From Bacteroidota bacterium (GTDB taxonomy: Bacteria; Bacteroidota; Bacteroidia; Bacteroidales; UBA10428): a DNA stretch of 64,000 nucleotides. The translations under genes were made by a program, and so were the position numbers. How positions within the stretch are numbered: position 1 is the first letter of the stretch; the number at the start of each line of letters is the position of its first letter. The notes under the pieces are model-generated. The model was not told where the DNA came from. It saw only the letters and a list, made by a program, of their open reading frames with translations, and made no database searches. Shown one piece after another: positions 23,634 through 32,273 of the stretch. The stretch is taken from positions 1-64,000 of the forward strand of contig JAEZZA010000011.1 of the NCBI GenBank assembly GCA_023442525.1. Reading direction: 5' to 3'.

Positions 23634-24425
23634 TCAGATTGAAAGATGTGATGCATCATAATGCATTACCGCCCGGGAGTTCATGTAATTCCCTATGATG
23701 TCTGCTATTTCCTGTTTTTCTGATGAGTCAGGTATTTTGGCCAGTATCTGCGGAAGATATCCCCGTCGAAGGATCAGTGAGAATGTGGCCGGGAAATTCA
23801 TATCGTATATCCAGCTTAATCTCAGGAGCCTATAGTCGTTCATAGTAACGGCATCGGGCACAATTTCACCTTTACGGAACGAATCTGATATATATTGGGG
23901 TACTTTATAGGAATCCGGTTCATTGCTTTTTTCAAGGATAACGTTTACAACATCCCTTAAAGTAAGAATATACCAGATATCTGTTTTATCAGCATCGCGA
24001 ATCAGCCGGGCATAATGCAAAATCTGGTTGTCATGCGACGGATTCAGCTTCTGAACATTATGATTGATCACAGCTCCATAAATAATTTTCCGGTCGCTTT
24101 CCGCTAATTCTTTCAGCAACTGTATTTTATCCATAATCTGAATACCCAGTTCGGCGTGATTCACTGATACCCTGTCATCGAAAGTTTGATATTTTATGAA
24201 TTGTTCAAATCGTCCGATGTCATGTACCAGGGCAATTAATTCTGCCAGTTTGATTTGTTCTTCCGACAATCCTGATTCGACAGATATTTTCCGGATGTTA
24301 TTTACTACCCTGAAGGTGTGCTGAACCTTCAGATCGAGGTGTTCCTGAACAAAATCATCGTGTTTTCCGGTTGAATTCACGTAAGCGTTAAATCGTTCCA
24401 AAAAAAAGTTGAATTCCGGTATCAT
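23634..24425 (-). CDS. HD-domain phosphohydrolase-like protein
   Basis: This soluble 263-residue protein has an HD-superfamily core: a first His in QHTFRVVNN, the HD pair in LIALVHDIGRFEQF, a further His in NHAELGIQIM, and a late Asp in LIRDADKTDIWYIL. Such proteins hydrolyse phosphate esters of nucleotides or small molecules; the substrate is unknown. It is 28 bases behind waaA on the same strand, so it is probably cotranscribed with it. There is no fused signalling domain, so a cyclic-di-nucleotide role is not supported by sequence alone. Confidence 0.85.
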   Translation of the reverse strand: MIPEFNFFLERFNAYVNSTGKHDDFVQEHLDLKVQHTFRVVNNIRKISVESGLSEEQIKLAELIALVHDIGRFEQFIKYQTFDDRVSVNHAELGIQIMDKIQLLKELAESDRKIIYGAVINHNVQKLNPSHDNQILHYARLIRDADKTDIWYILTLRDVVNVILEKSNEPDSYKVPQYISDSFRKGEIVPDAVTMNDYRLLRLSWIYDMNFPATFSLILRRGYLPQILAKIPDSSEKQEIADIIGNYMNSRAVMHYDASHLSI

Positions 24426-24453
24426 TAAAGCGACTATTAATAATGGTATAAAT

Positions 24454-25689
24454 TTATTTTAACCCGGGTAATACATGCGTTATAACCTTTGCAGTCGCGC
24501 CTGCATTGGCTTTTATATACTCGCCGGCTTTATTTGCTGCATATTGATAATGCTGGTCCAATGTAATTAGTTTATTCATTATGTTCCCGAACTCATCGGA
24601 TCCGGCGATTGTGAAACCACCACCCGATGCTAAAAGTTCAACAGCTTCATTGAATTTGTGATGATTTGGTCCGAAAATTACAGGAATGTCATATACGGCA
24701 GCCTCCAGGAGGTTATGAATTCCGCTGCCAAATCCGCCGCCAATATAAGCTATCCGGCCATAACGATAAATGGATGAAAGCAGCCCTATGTTGTCAATTA
24801 TCATCACCTGCTTATCTTTTACAGGTACAGATCCGGCCAGTGAGTAAAGTACCAGATCTTTATTTATGCTGTTTACCAGTCGTGCTATATGGCTTTGTTC
24901 TATTTCGTGTGGAGCGATTATAAATTTCACATTCGGCGCCGCACGGTTGATGTAACCGGCCAGTATGTTTTCATCGGCCGGCCATGTGCTTCCGGCAACT
25001 ATACAAACCGAGCCTTGTGTAAACTCTGCAATTATGGGCAGATCAACAGCTCTGGACGCATTGCTTAAAACCCTGTCGAACCGGGTATCCCCTGTTATCG
25101 TCACATTATCGGTCCCCGTCATTCGCAAAAGGTTAGCTGATAATTCATTCTGAACAAAAATATGCTTAAACGTCTTTAAATCCTTACGAAACCACCAGCC
25201 GTACCATTTGAAAAATGCCTGTTGTTGTCTGAAAATGCCTGAAAGCAGGTAAGCCGGAATTCCTTTTGAACTTATAACATCCAGAAAGTTGTGCCAAAAT
25301 TCGTACTTAATGAAAAAAACGGCATCGGGTTTAAGCTGTCGAATCAGTTTTAACGCGTTATACCTGGTATCGAGAGGGAGGTAAAAAACAAAATCGGCAT
25401 GGGGACTATTCTTACGGACTTCAAATCCTGATGGCGAAAAAAATGAAACTGCAATGCTGCATCCCGGAATGGATTTTTTAATTGCTTCCATAACCGGCAA
25501 TCCCTGCTCAAATTCACCCAACGAAGCAGCATGAAACCAGATGACAGGATGATTCAGGTTGACCGCGTTAAACTGTCTTCGCCAATTTTTCCGGCCGCTG
25601 ATCCACAACTTTGCTTTACGGTTAAATAACGATGCAGCAAGGATCAGAAAATATAACGTGTGAATGGCGATTGTATAGAGAATGCGCAT
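24454..25689 (-). CDS. waaA: 3-deoxy-D-manno-octulosonic acid transferase
   Basis: WaaA/KdtA transfers Kdo from CMP-Kdo to lipid A. The 411-residue product has an N-terminal hydrophobic anchor (about 5-22), the acceptor-side motif WFHAASLGEFEQGLPV, PDAVFFIKYEFWHNFL, and the GT-B donor-side motifs VAGSTWPADENIL, IAPHEIEQSHI, and GGGFGSGIHNLLEAAVYDIP. All match the family. One gene encoding waaA and one kdsB within 2 kb make an LPS core pair, although they face each other. The HD-domain gene follows. Confidence 0.95.
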   Translation of the reverse strand: MRILYTIAIHTLYFLILAASLFNRKAKLWISGRKNWRRQFNAVNLNHPVIWFHAASLGEFEQGLPVMEAIKKSIPGCSIAVSFFSPSGFEVRKNSPHADFVFYLPLDTRYNALKLIRQLKPDAVFFIKYEFWHNFLDVISSKGIPAYLLSGIFRQQQAFFKWYGWWFRKDLKTFKHIFVQNELSANLLRMTGTDNVTITGDTRFDRVLSNASRAVDLPIIAEFTQGSVCIVAGSTWPADENILAGYINRAAPNVKFIIAPHEIEQSHIARLVNSINKDLVLYSLAGSVPVKDKQVMIIDNIGLLSSIYRYGRIAYIGGGFGSGIHNLLEAAVYDIPVIFGPNHHKFNEAVELLASGGGFTIAGSDEFGNIMNKLITLDQHYQYAANKAGEYIKANAGATAKVITHVLPGLK

Positions 25690-25823
25690 AAATGATTAAA
25701 CAAAATGACAGACTAAATAATCATAATTAAACTTTCGGTTTAAACAATTGTTACCCGTTAAATGTTATTTAGACGCATTATAAATATTTTCATATTCAAT
25801 CAACAAACTTAAAACAAAAAGAT

Positions 25824-26420
25824 ATGGCTTTTGAATTACCGAAACTGGGATATGCTTATGAAGCGTTAGAACCGTATATTGATGCACAAACGATGGAGAT
25901 ACACTATACCAAGCATCATCAGGCTTACGTAAATAACCTGAACAATGCTGTTACCGGGGGCGAATGGGAGAACAGGAGCCTTGAGGAGATTTTATCAAAT
26001 GTATCGCAGTTACCTGTAGCTGTACGGAATAATGGAGGCGGCCATTATAATCATACCTTTTTCTGGAAAATACTGGGTCCCAACGCGGGCGGAGCTCCAA
26101 CCGGTGATCTGGCAGACGCGTTGAACCGCTATTTTGGATCGTTTGAGAAATTTAAGGAACAGTTTACGAGCGCAGCAATGACCAGATTTGGCTCAGGCTG
26201 GGCGTGGCTTGTAAAAAGCGGCAATGAGCTTAAAATAACCTCGACAGCAAACCAGGACAATCCGTTGATGGACCTGTCCGAAGTAAAAGGAACGCCCATT
26301 TTAGGAGTAGATGTATGGGAGCATGCCTACTACTTAAAATATCAAAACCGGCGTAACGAATACCTTTCTGCATTCTGGAATGTGGTCAACTGGGATGAGG
26401 TAGGCCGAAGGCTTAAATAA
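25824..26420 (+). CDS. sod: superoxide dismutase, Mn-type by signature
   Basis: This enzyme removes superoxide in the cytoplasm. The 198-residue product has all four metal ligands: His27, His77, Asp163 and His167 (GVDVWEHAYY). The metal-selectivity residues look Mn-like: Gly in GGHYNHTFFW, where Fe enzymes have Gln (AAQVWNHTF), and Gln in TANQDNPL. Cambialistic enzymes exist in Bacteroidota, so Fe use cannot be excluded. The gene is monocistronic, divergent from waaA. The 134-bp spacer is AT-rich with no clear TAnnTTTG. It converges on the patatin gene with 14 bases between stops. Confidence 0.95.
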   Translation: MAFELPKLGYAYEALEPYIDAQTMEIHYTKHHQAYVNNLNNAVTGGEWENRSLEEILSNVSQLPVAVRNNGGGHYNHTFFWKILGPNAGGAPTGDLADALNRYFGSFEKFKEQFTSAAMTRFGSGWAWLVKSGNELKITSTANQDNPLMDLSEVKGTPILGVDVWEHAYYLKYQNRRNEYLSAFWNVVNWDEVGRRLK

Positions 26421-26434
26421 ACCTGGTTTTAAGA

Positions 26435-28702
26435 TCAGAAGGTAAAGCCCATATTTATATACCATTTCATGCTTGATTCACGGCTGTTAAAGGCTATCAT
26501 GGCACTGATGGGCCCTAATGGAGTATTGTAGGTTGCCCCGGTGCCATAGCCTACAAAATACCGGTCTTCGGGCAGTTCAACTGTGGATTCAAACAGGTTT
26601 TCCAGATTATTGCCGGTTGTCATTCCATTAACCAGCAATTCAAGCTGAAGGTTCCGATAGATACGATAATTCAGGCCCAACTTTAGTTTGAAATAGTTTT
26701 GCGCAAAAACCTTTCCAAGATTATACCCAACAAAAGGCACGTGATTTCTGCGGATATTGTTTTTATAGCCACCTACAAAAAAGTAATCCGAAGCGATAAA
26801 CTCATCCGTACTTAAACCCAGGGATACTCCTGTGTTTAAACTGAATGCCCCCCACACGGGATGAAAATTATCATAAGTAAATTGAAAACGGGCAAATGAG
26901 TTCAGCTTATTTTCCGATTCCACCGAGTCGTTCAGGTAATTTACAACCAGTCGGGGGTTCAATATGCCCTTGATCGTAAGGTCGATCATGCTCCCATTGT
27001 AGGGATACATCATGTTATTCAGGGTATTCTGTTCAAAATTGGCCTTAAGTCCGAATCCTGTAAAACCGTACCTTTTGAAGTTAAATACTTCAGGTTCGAG
27101 AGCCTGCATGGCTTTATTGGGGATAACCGATGAGTACTCAAAAAGAATTCCGGCACCAATCTGACGGTTCAGATCAATCACTCTCCGGGCGTACAATTCA
27201 GAAGTTAAGTGATGTTGCCTGAAATAGCCTACTTCTTCTCCCTGCAGATATCCCGGAATCAGGTTGAGTTCATAATATGATTCGATACCACCGAGACCAT
27301 TCATTCGCGCACCGAAATATTTCCGGTAGTTCAGTCTGAATTGGGGAAATTCGTTAAGGTCGGCTACAGCCGTGAGTCTGGTCCCTGAAATAAGGAGGTT
27401 ACTTTGCGTATAATTGAAAATCAAACCGGCACCATAAAAATTATCATAATGCACCGCAAATTTTACAGATGCCGGTGCTTTTTCTTTAGCTGTAATAATC
27501 AGAGCGTATCCCGGTCCTTCGCGTTGAAAATAATAGGTAAGTTTAGCAAAATATAGGGTGCCAAAGAGTCGTTCGCTTGCCGCCTGCAATTCATCGCGTG
27601 TGAGCCAGCTTCCTTTTTGGATATTGAGCTTACCGTAAGCCAGGCTTTGATCGTAATACTGCAGGTCGTTTACCGACACCCGGGTTATGAAAATGCTGTC
27701 GATTTCAGTCAGTGGCTCAGGCTTTTCGAGTATTTCGAATGCTGAAAGACTATCGGCCAGAGACTTTAATTCATCAAAGTGCTCACGTGCCGCCTTCTCG
27801 CCTAAAGCTTCAATCTCGAGTCCCCTGTTGAAATCCGACGATGAATATCCGGCAAGATCGGGTGTGAGGAGAATATTAACCCGTTTTGCCTGAGTTCTAG
27901 AATCGTTAATCCCGAAACTTGCCGTTGACCGGGTGAGTATTCGTGTTAGCGAATTGAGGTCATCGGATGAAACCCGGTCGATAAATCCCGTATACACTCC
28001 AATTATTATATCAGCTCCCATTTTAACTGCCTCTTCCACCGGAAAATTCCTGAGAACACCGCCATCGACAATTACTTTTGAACTGTCGATCACTTCAGGG
28101 GAAAAAACACTCGGAATAGCCATACTGGCTCTCATTGCCGAAGAAAGATCCCCGGATTTGAACTCGATGATTTCGCCATTGATAATTTCAGTACCCACGC
28201 ACCGGAACGGATAGGGGAATTGATCGAAGGAATCGATCCCTGCTGTTCTCCAGGTAAGTCCCGACAATAGCATCGCCAGGTTTTGTCCCTGAAGTACACC
28301 CGAAGGAAGCATGATTTTCCTGTTTCTTATGGGCAATTCAACCATATAGTGGTTATAATCTCTCTTTTCATCAAGAGCTACGTTGTTCAGAGGCACAGCG
28401 TCGGAAAGAAGTACAGGCCAGTTAATACTCCTGTTCAGTATAGATAAGTCTTCAGCGGTATATCCAATGGAGTAAAGTCCGCCAACAATACTTCCCATGC
28501 TCGTACCTGTAATATAATCGGGAACTATGCCGGCCTCTTCAAGGACCTTCAAAACACCTATATGAGCCAGTCCTTTTGCCCCTCCGCCACTTAAAACAAG
28601 TCCTACTTTGGGCCGTTCGGTTGAGGTTTGTTGCGAAAAAACGTCTCTGGTCTGAAGAATAACTAAAGCAATTATTACTATGAGAAGTCGAATGATCAGC
28701 AT
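26435..28702 (-). CDS. patatin-like phospholipase fused to outer-membrane barrel (type Vd-like)
   Basis: The 755-residue product has a signal peptide (1-24), a patatin domain at about 32-310, a POTRA-like segment at about 330-410, and a BamA/surface-antigen-type barrel to the end, which closes with a Phe (INMGFTF). The lipase motifs are intact: oxyanion GGGAKG at 39-44, nucleophile Ser68 in GTSMG, and Asp213 in VDGGVLRNFP. This patatin-POTRA-barrel order is that of PlpD/FplA type Vd proteins. Likely surface or secreted phospholipase A; the substrate is unknown. It starts 30 bases behind the PKD/T9SS gene on the same strand and may share its transcript. Confidence 0.92.
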   Translation of the reverse strand: MLIIRLLIVIIALVILQTRDVFSQQTSTERPKVGLVLSGGGAKGLAHIGVLKVLEEAGIVPDYITGTSMGSIVGGLYSIGYTAEDLSILNRSINWPVLLSDAVPLNNVALDEKRDYNHYMVELPIRNRKIMLPSGVLQGQNLAMLLSGLTWRTAGIDSFDQFPYPFRCVGTEIINGEIIEFKSGDLSSAMRASMAIPSVFSPEVIDSSKVIVDGGVLRNFPVEEAVKMGADIIIGVYTGFIDRVSSDDLNSLTRILTRSTASFGINDSRTQAKRVNILLTPDLAGYSSSDFNRGLEIEALGEKAAREHFDELKSLADSLSAFEILEKPEPLTEIDSIFITRVSVNDLQYYDQSLAYGKLNIQKGSWLTRDELQAASERLFGTLYFAKLTYYFQREGPGYALIITAKEKAPASVKFAVHYDNFYGAGLIFNYTQSNLLISGTRLTAVADLNEFPQFRLNYRKYFGARMNGLGGIESYYELNLIPGYLQGEEVGYFRQHHLTSELYARRVIDLNRQIGAGILFEYSSVIPNKAMQALEPEVFNFKRYGFTGFGLKANFEQNTLNNMMYPYNGSMIDLTIKGILNPRLVVNYLNDSVESENKLNSFARFQFTYDNFHPVWGAFSLNTGVSLGLSTDEFIASDYFFVGGYKNNIRRNHVPFVGYNLGKVFAQNYFKLKLGLNYRIYRNLQLELLVNGMTTGNNLENLFESTVELPEDRYFVGYGTGATYNTPLGPISAMIAFNSRESSMKWYINMGFTF

Positions 28703-28732
28703 TGTCTTAACTTTTTAGTTTGGCCACACTCC

Positions 28733-29590
28733 TCATTCCTGTCTGTACATATGAAAAAATCCGGTTTTAGTGTATCTTTTTTGTGGATCGCCATGTATTG
28801 CTTCGAGTGAATAATAATATACACCCGTTTTGAGCTTGTCGCCCGATGCAGTTTCTCCATCCCAGCTTATAACAGGTCCTTCGGCCTCATAAACCAGTAT
28901 TCCTGTTCTGGTGAATATTTTAATACGAAGTGGAATATCGTTTTTACTTTCCACTAAAAAAAAGTCGTTAGTCCCGTCTCCTCCCGGAGTAAAAAAGTTG
29001 GGCACCTGTATTTCCTCAATTATCGCTACCATTCGGGTTGACGAACTTGAACATCCGTACTGGTCAGTGACTGTCAGGGTTACCAGGAATGAATCTACCC
29101 GTGGGAAATTTATTGGCTGTTCAGGCAGAATTAAGTCGGGAAATGCCTCGTCAGCCACTTCCCATTTGAATTGGTACGTGGTATCTGTATTGGAGACGGA
29201 GTTCTGTTTAAATAAATAATATAGTAATGAATTAGTGGGAGTGCTGTATTCAAAACCTGCCGCGGCAGCCTGGTGAGTGATTATCAGGCCGGGCTTGTCG
29301 ATCCAATCCTCGTAACCGTCTGCAAATACCAGTATAAGAGTTACGTCAAATTCTCCTTCGGTATCATAAACCACTGTATCCGGATCCATTTCAGACGTGG
29401 TTGTCCCATTTCCGAACGACCAGTAATAAGTGTCAACAGAATCTACAGTAGCGGTACTGACAAATTTGAACTTTACTTTTAACGGGGTGCACCCTTCCGT
29501 GACACTTACAGTAAAATCATACTGTGCCTTTGCCTGAGAATACAGAAAAAAGATAAGAGAGCATATTATCAGGGGTTTCAGGGAGCGCAC
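28733..29590 (-). CDS. PKD-domain protein with T9SS type B sorting domain
   Basis: This exported 285-residue protein has a signal peptide (RSLKPLIICSLIFFLYSQ, cleaved near AKA), a PKD-like domain at about 25-110 (CTPLKVKFKFVS, YYWSFGNGTT, EGEFDVTLILVF), a second Ig-like region at about 110-195, and a C-terminal type B sorting domain (VPNFFTPGGDGTNDFF, IKIFTRTGILVYE, SGDKLKTGVYYYSLEA). The last block directs secretion by the type IX system, so the genome should encode T9SS. The start is GTG at 29590; no ATG gives a signal peptide. Its role may be surface adhesion or scaffold. It is upstream of the patatin-barrel gene. Confidence 0.88.
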   Translation of the reverse strand: MRSLKPLIICSLIFFLYSQAKAQYDFTVSVTEGCTPLKVKFKFVSTATVDSVDTYYWSFGNGTTTSEMDPDTVVYDTEGEFDVTLILVFADGYEDWIDKPGLIITHQAAAAGFEYSTPTNSLLYYLFKQNSVSNTDTTYQFKWEVADEAFPDLILPEQPINFPRVDSFLVTLTVTDQYGCSSSSTRMVAIIEEIQVPNFFTPGGDGTNDFFLVESKNDIPLRIKIFTRTGILVYEAEGPVISWDGETASGDKLKTGVYYYSLEAIHGDPQKRYTKTGFFHMYRQE

Positions 29591-29801
29591 TTTGCAGGAA
29601 TTCAGGTTAAAATTTAGCTAAAATAATAAATTCAATTAAACCAATTAAACGGGCAATTTTTATACGGCTAAAAATACTAAAAGTTTGAACTGTTCTATTT
29701 GTTAATATCTTAAAAGAAATCAACATTGCAGGTCTTTATTTCTTACATTTTATTCTTTGCTCTTTTTCCTATTTTTACCAACGGTATACTTTCGAAAAAC
29801 T

Positions 29802-30596
29802 ATGATACAATATATCGATTTACTGAGGCATGTGATGGAAAGCGGTTCAGAGAAAAGCGACCGCACGGGGACCGGAACAAGGAGTGTTTTCGGCTATCAG
29901 ATGCGGTTCGATTTGCGTGATGGATTTCCTTTGTTGACTACCAAGAAACTGCATCTTAAGTCGATTATATATGAATTACTGTGGTTTCTTCGGGGCGATA
30001 CCAGTACCAAATTTCTGAAAGAGAATAATGTTTCAATCTGGGATGAATGGGCCGATGAAAACGGAAACCTCGGACATATATACGGATATCAGTGGCGAAG
30101 CTGGCCCGATTATAAGGGTGGATCAATCGATCAGATCAGCCAGGTGATCCGTTCCATCCGCAACAATCCCGATTCACGACGGCATATAGTGAGTGCCTGG
30201 AATGTGGCCGATCTGGAAAATATGGCGCTGCCACCCTGCCACGTGTTGTTTCAGTTTTATGTATCGGGAGGGTACCTTTCATGCCAGCTTTATCAGCGCA
30301 GTGCCGACATATTCCTCGGTGTCCCTTTCAATATTGCATCCTATTCGTTGCTTCTCATGATGGTAGCACAGGTTACAGGTTTGAAACCCGGCGACTTTGT
30401 GCATACCCTGGGTGATGCCCATATTTACAGCAATCATCTCGAACAGGTGAAACTTCAGATGCAAAGAGAGCCGAGACCCCTGCCTGAAATGAAGATTAAT
30501 CCCGAAGTAAAGGGAATTTTCGATTTCAACTTCAATGATTTTGTTCTTACGGGTTACGATCCTCATCCCCACATAAAAGGCACCATTGCAGTGTAG
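29802..30596 (+). CDS. thyA: thymidylate synthase
   Basis: ThyA methylates dUMP to dTMP using 5,10-methylene-THF, giving dihydrofolate. From the ATG at 29802 the product has 264 residues, equal to E. coli ThyA, and the nucleophile falls exactly at Cys146 (LPPCHVLFQF). RTGTGT at 21-26, the dUMP-binding RRHIVSAWN and QRSADIFLGVPFNIASY, and the terminal HPHIKGTIAV are all present. Longer upstream frames add a hydrophobic extension and are rejected. folA follows after 28 bases and recycles its product. Confidence 0.97.
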   Translation: MIQYIDLLRHVMESGSEKSDRTGTGTRSVFGYQMRFDLRDGFPLLTTKKLHLKSIIYELLWFLRGDTSTKFLKENNVSIWDEWADENGNLGHIYGYQWRSWPDYKGGSIDQISQVIRSIRNNPDSRRHIVSAWNVADLENMALPPCHVLFQFYVSGGYLSCQLYQRSADIFLGVPFNIASYSLLLMMVAQVTGLKPGDFVHTLGDAHIYSNHLEQVKLQMQREPRPLPEMKINPEVKGIFDFNFNDFVLTGYDPHPHIKGTIAV

Positions 30597-30624
30597 CAGC
30601 ATAACCAGGAATTTAATATACGAC

Positions 30625-31122
30625 ATGAATAAACAGATTTCAATAATTGTTGCTGTGGCCAAAAACAACGGCATTGGAAAAGACAACAGACTGCTTGCCC
30701 ATATACCCGGCGACCTGCCCAGATTCAAAGCCATTACTACCGGCCATACCGTTATCATGGGGAAGAATACATTTTTATCGCTTCCGAATGGCGCTTTGAA
30801 AAATCGCCGGAATATTGTTATCAGCGACAACCGGCACGATACTTTTAAGGATTGTATCACAGTATTTTCAATTGAAGAGGCATTAAGCCAATGTGAAGAG
30901 GGCTGTGAGAATTTTGTAATGGGAGGAGCATCCATTTACAGGCAGTTACTTCCGTATGCCTCAAAATTGTATCTTACCCTCATGCATAAAGACTTTGATG
31001 CCGACACCTTTTTCCCGGATATCGATTATAACGAGTGGACCGAATTATCGCGCGAAACTCCCGATCATGCAGGGAATGCTGATTTTACCTATGAATATAT
31101 TGTATTACAAAGAAAAAATTAA
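30625..31122 (+). CDS. folA: dihydrofolate reductase
   Basis: DHFR reduces dihydrofolate to tetrahydrofolate with NADPH. The product has 165 residues from the ATG at 30625; an in-frame TG-type extension upstream would overlap thyA and is rejected. Motifs: IIVAVAKNNGIGKDNRLLAHIPGD (active-site region; here with Ile-Pro-Gly-Asp in place of the usual W-x2-P-x-D), GHTVIMGKNTFLSLP, and the NADPH-binding VMGGASIYRQLLPYASKLYL. The W of the WxxPxD active-site motif is replaced (HIPGDLPRFK), a variation also seen in some Bacteroidota. It sits directly behind thyA, forming the dTMP-folate cycle. Confidence 0.94.
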   Translation: MNKQISIIVAVAKNNGIGKDNRLLAHIPGDLPRFKAITTGHTVIMGKNTFLSLPNGALKNRRNIVISDNRHDTFKDCITVFSIEEALSQCEEGCENFVMGGASIYRQLLPYASKLYLTLMHKDFDADTFFPDIDYNEWTELSRETPDHAGNADFTYEYIVLQRKN

Positions 31123-31158
31123 CTTTACTATTCTCTTTGTAAACCAATACATCCTAAC

Positions 31159-31602
31159 ATGAAGAAATGCTTATTTATCACAGCTCTTTTGTTCCTCTTT
31201 TCATCGGTATTTTCACAGGCTGACAAAATAGTAGGAATATGGGTACCTGCGAAGGGAAGTTCGCAGGTGAGGATCTTCAAGGCTACCAACGGAAAATACT
31301 ATGGAAAGGTTGAATGGCTCAAAACCGAGAAGGATAAACTTGATGTGAACAACCCTGATGTAAGCCAACGCGACAAGAAAATCCTGGGGCTTATGATACT
31401 TAAGGATTTTTCGTATAATGAGGCAAAAAAACGCTGGGAAGGCGGAACGGTATACGATCCCGACAATGGCAAAACTTACGATTGTTACATGTGGTTTGAC
31501 ACCGACAACAACGACGTAATGACATTAAAAGGATATGTTCTGGGTATGAAATTCGTGGGTCGATCTGAAGACTGGAAACGCGAGACCGAAATCCGTAAAT
31601 AA
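31159..31602 (+). CDS. DUF2147 secreted protein
   Basis: This 147-residue protein has a signal peptide (MKKCLFITALLFLFSSVFSQ) and a small beta-barrel-like domain of the DUF2147 family: IVGIWVPAKGSSQVRIF, YYGKVEWLK, LGLMILKDF, and the ending LKGYVLGMKFVGRSEDWKR, where GRSxxW is the family hallmark. Function is unknown; a lipocalin-like small-molecule-binding role is often guessed. It has its own leader after folA, with a TAACTTTA at 31120-31127 as a possible -7 element. Confidence 0.9.
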   Translation: MKKCLFITALLFLFSSVFSQADKIVGIWVPAKGSSQVRIFKATNGKYYGKVEWLKTEKDKLDVNNPDVSQRDKKILGLMILKDFSYNEAKKRWEGGTVYDPDNGKTYDCYMWFDTDNNDVMTLKGYVLGMKFVGRSEDWKRETEIRK

Positions 31603-31713
31603 TTTATCCTGCTTATCCGGTGTTTCACCGGACAAATTTACCCGATTCATCAATAATAATCAACTCTGCATTCCTGTAACTCGTTAATCTGATTGAATTC
31701 ACATTAACGGGTT

Positions 31714-32196
31714 ATGGTAATGAGGCAAATGACCTTCATATTTGCAGTACTTCTGCTGACATCGTGCAATGGAGAAATCATCACGGTAAGTGAAGATGAA
31801 CTTTCTGCCGAAATCATGTACGTCAAGGGTACGTATACGCCTTTCAGTGGCAGGTGCAAGGTGGTATATAATAATACCGCCATTGTCAAGGAACAATTCA
31901 CTTTCCGAAAAGGCATTCTCAATGGCGAATCGATATCATGGTATCGTAACGGCAATATAAGGCGCAAGGGCAATTACCAGAATGGTCATATTTCGGGCCG
32001 GTGGATTTTCTGGGATGATCAGGGAAACAAGACGGTGGAAGCCAATTATAAGCTCGATTCACTGAACGGTCCGTACATCTCGTTATATCCTAACGGTAAG
32101 GTCAAAGAAAAAGGTAATTTTACCGGCAATCAGCAGAGTGGAAAATGGTACTACTACGACGAAAACGGTAAACTAATGTATTCAACTATAAAGTAA
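31714..32196 (+). CDS. MORN-repeat (YwqK-like) lipoprotein
   Basis: The product (about 160 residues) has a short lipoprotein signal (FIFAVLLLTSC) and, after a linker, four to five MORN/YwqK-type repeats: GILNGESISWYRNGNIRRKG, GHISGRWIFWDDQGNKTVEA, SLNGPYISLYPNGKVKEKG, and QQSGKWYYYDENGKL. These antiparallel beta-hairpins form an elongated sheet, often involved in protein or membrane contact. The automatic label 'antitoxin YwqK' is not supported here: no toxin gene is adjacent. Three closely spaced ATGs (31714, 31720, 31729) are possible starts; any gives an intact signal. Confidence 0.85.
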   Translation: MVMRQMTFIFAVLLLTSCNGEIITVSEDELSAEIMYVKGTYTPFSGRCKVVYNNTAIVKEQFTFRKGILNGESISWYRNGNIRRKGNYQNGHISGRWIFWDDQGNKTVEANYKLDSLNGPYISLYPNGKVKEKGNFTGNQQSGKWYYYDENGKLMYSTIK

Positions 32197-32273
32197 TCGA
32201 TCTTTGCATTGAAAATGGATTGATTCTGTAACAAATCCATTCACCTGATCGTCTTTCGTAAAAAAACCTTTCA

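Noticed and set aside
31616..31632. Terminator TCCGGTG-TTT-CACCGGA after the DUF2147 gene
   Set aside because: The 7-bp stem is real but no T-tract follows (CAAATTTA), so I did not call a terminator.
31714..32196. Toxin-antitoxin antitoxin (YwqK)
   Set aside because: The protein carries a lipoprotein signal and MORN-type repeats and has no partner toxin; the antitoxin label is a family-name artefact.
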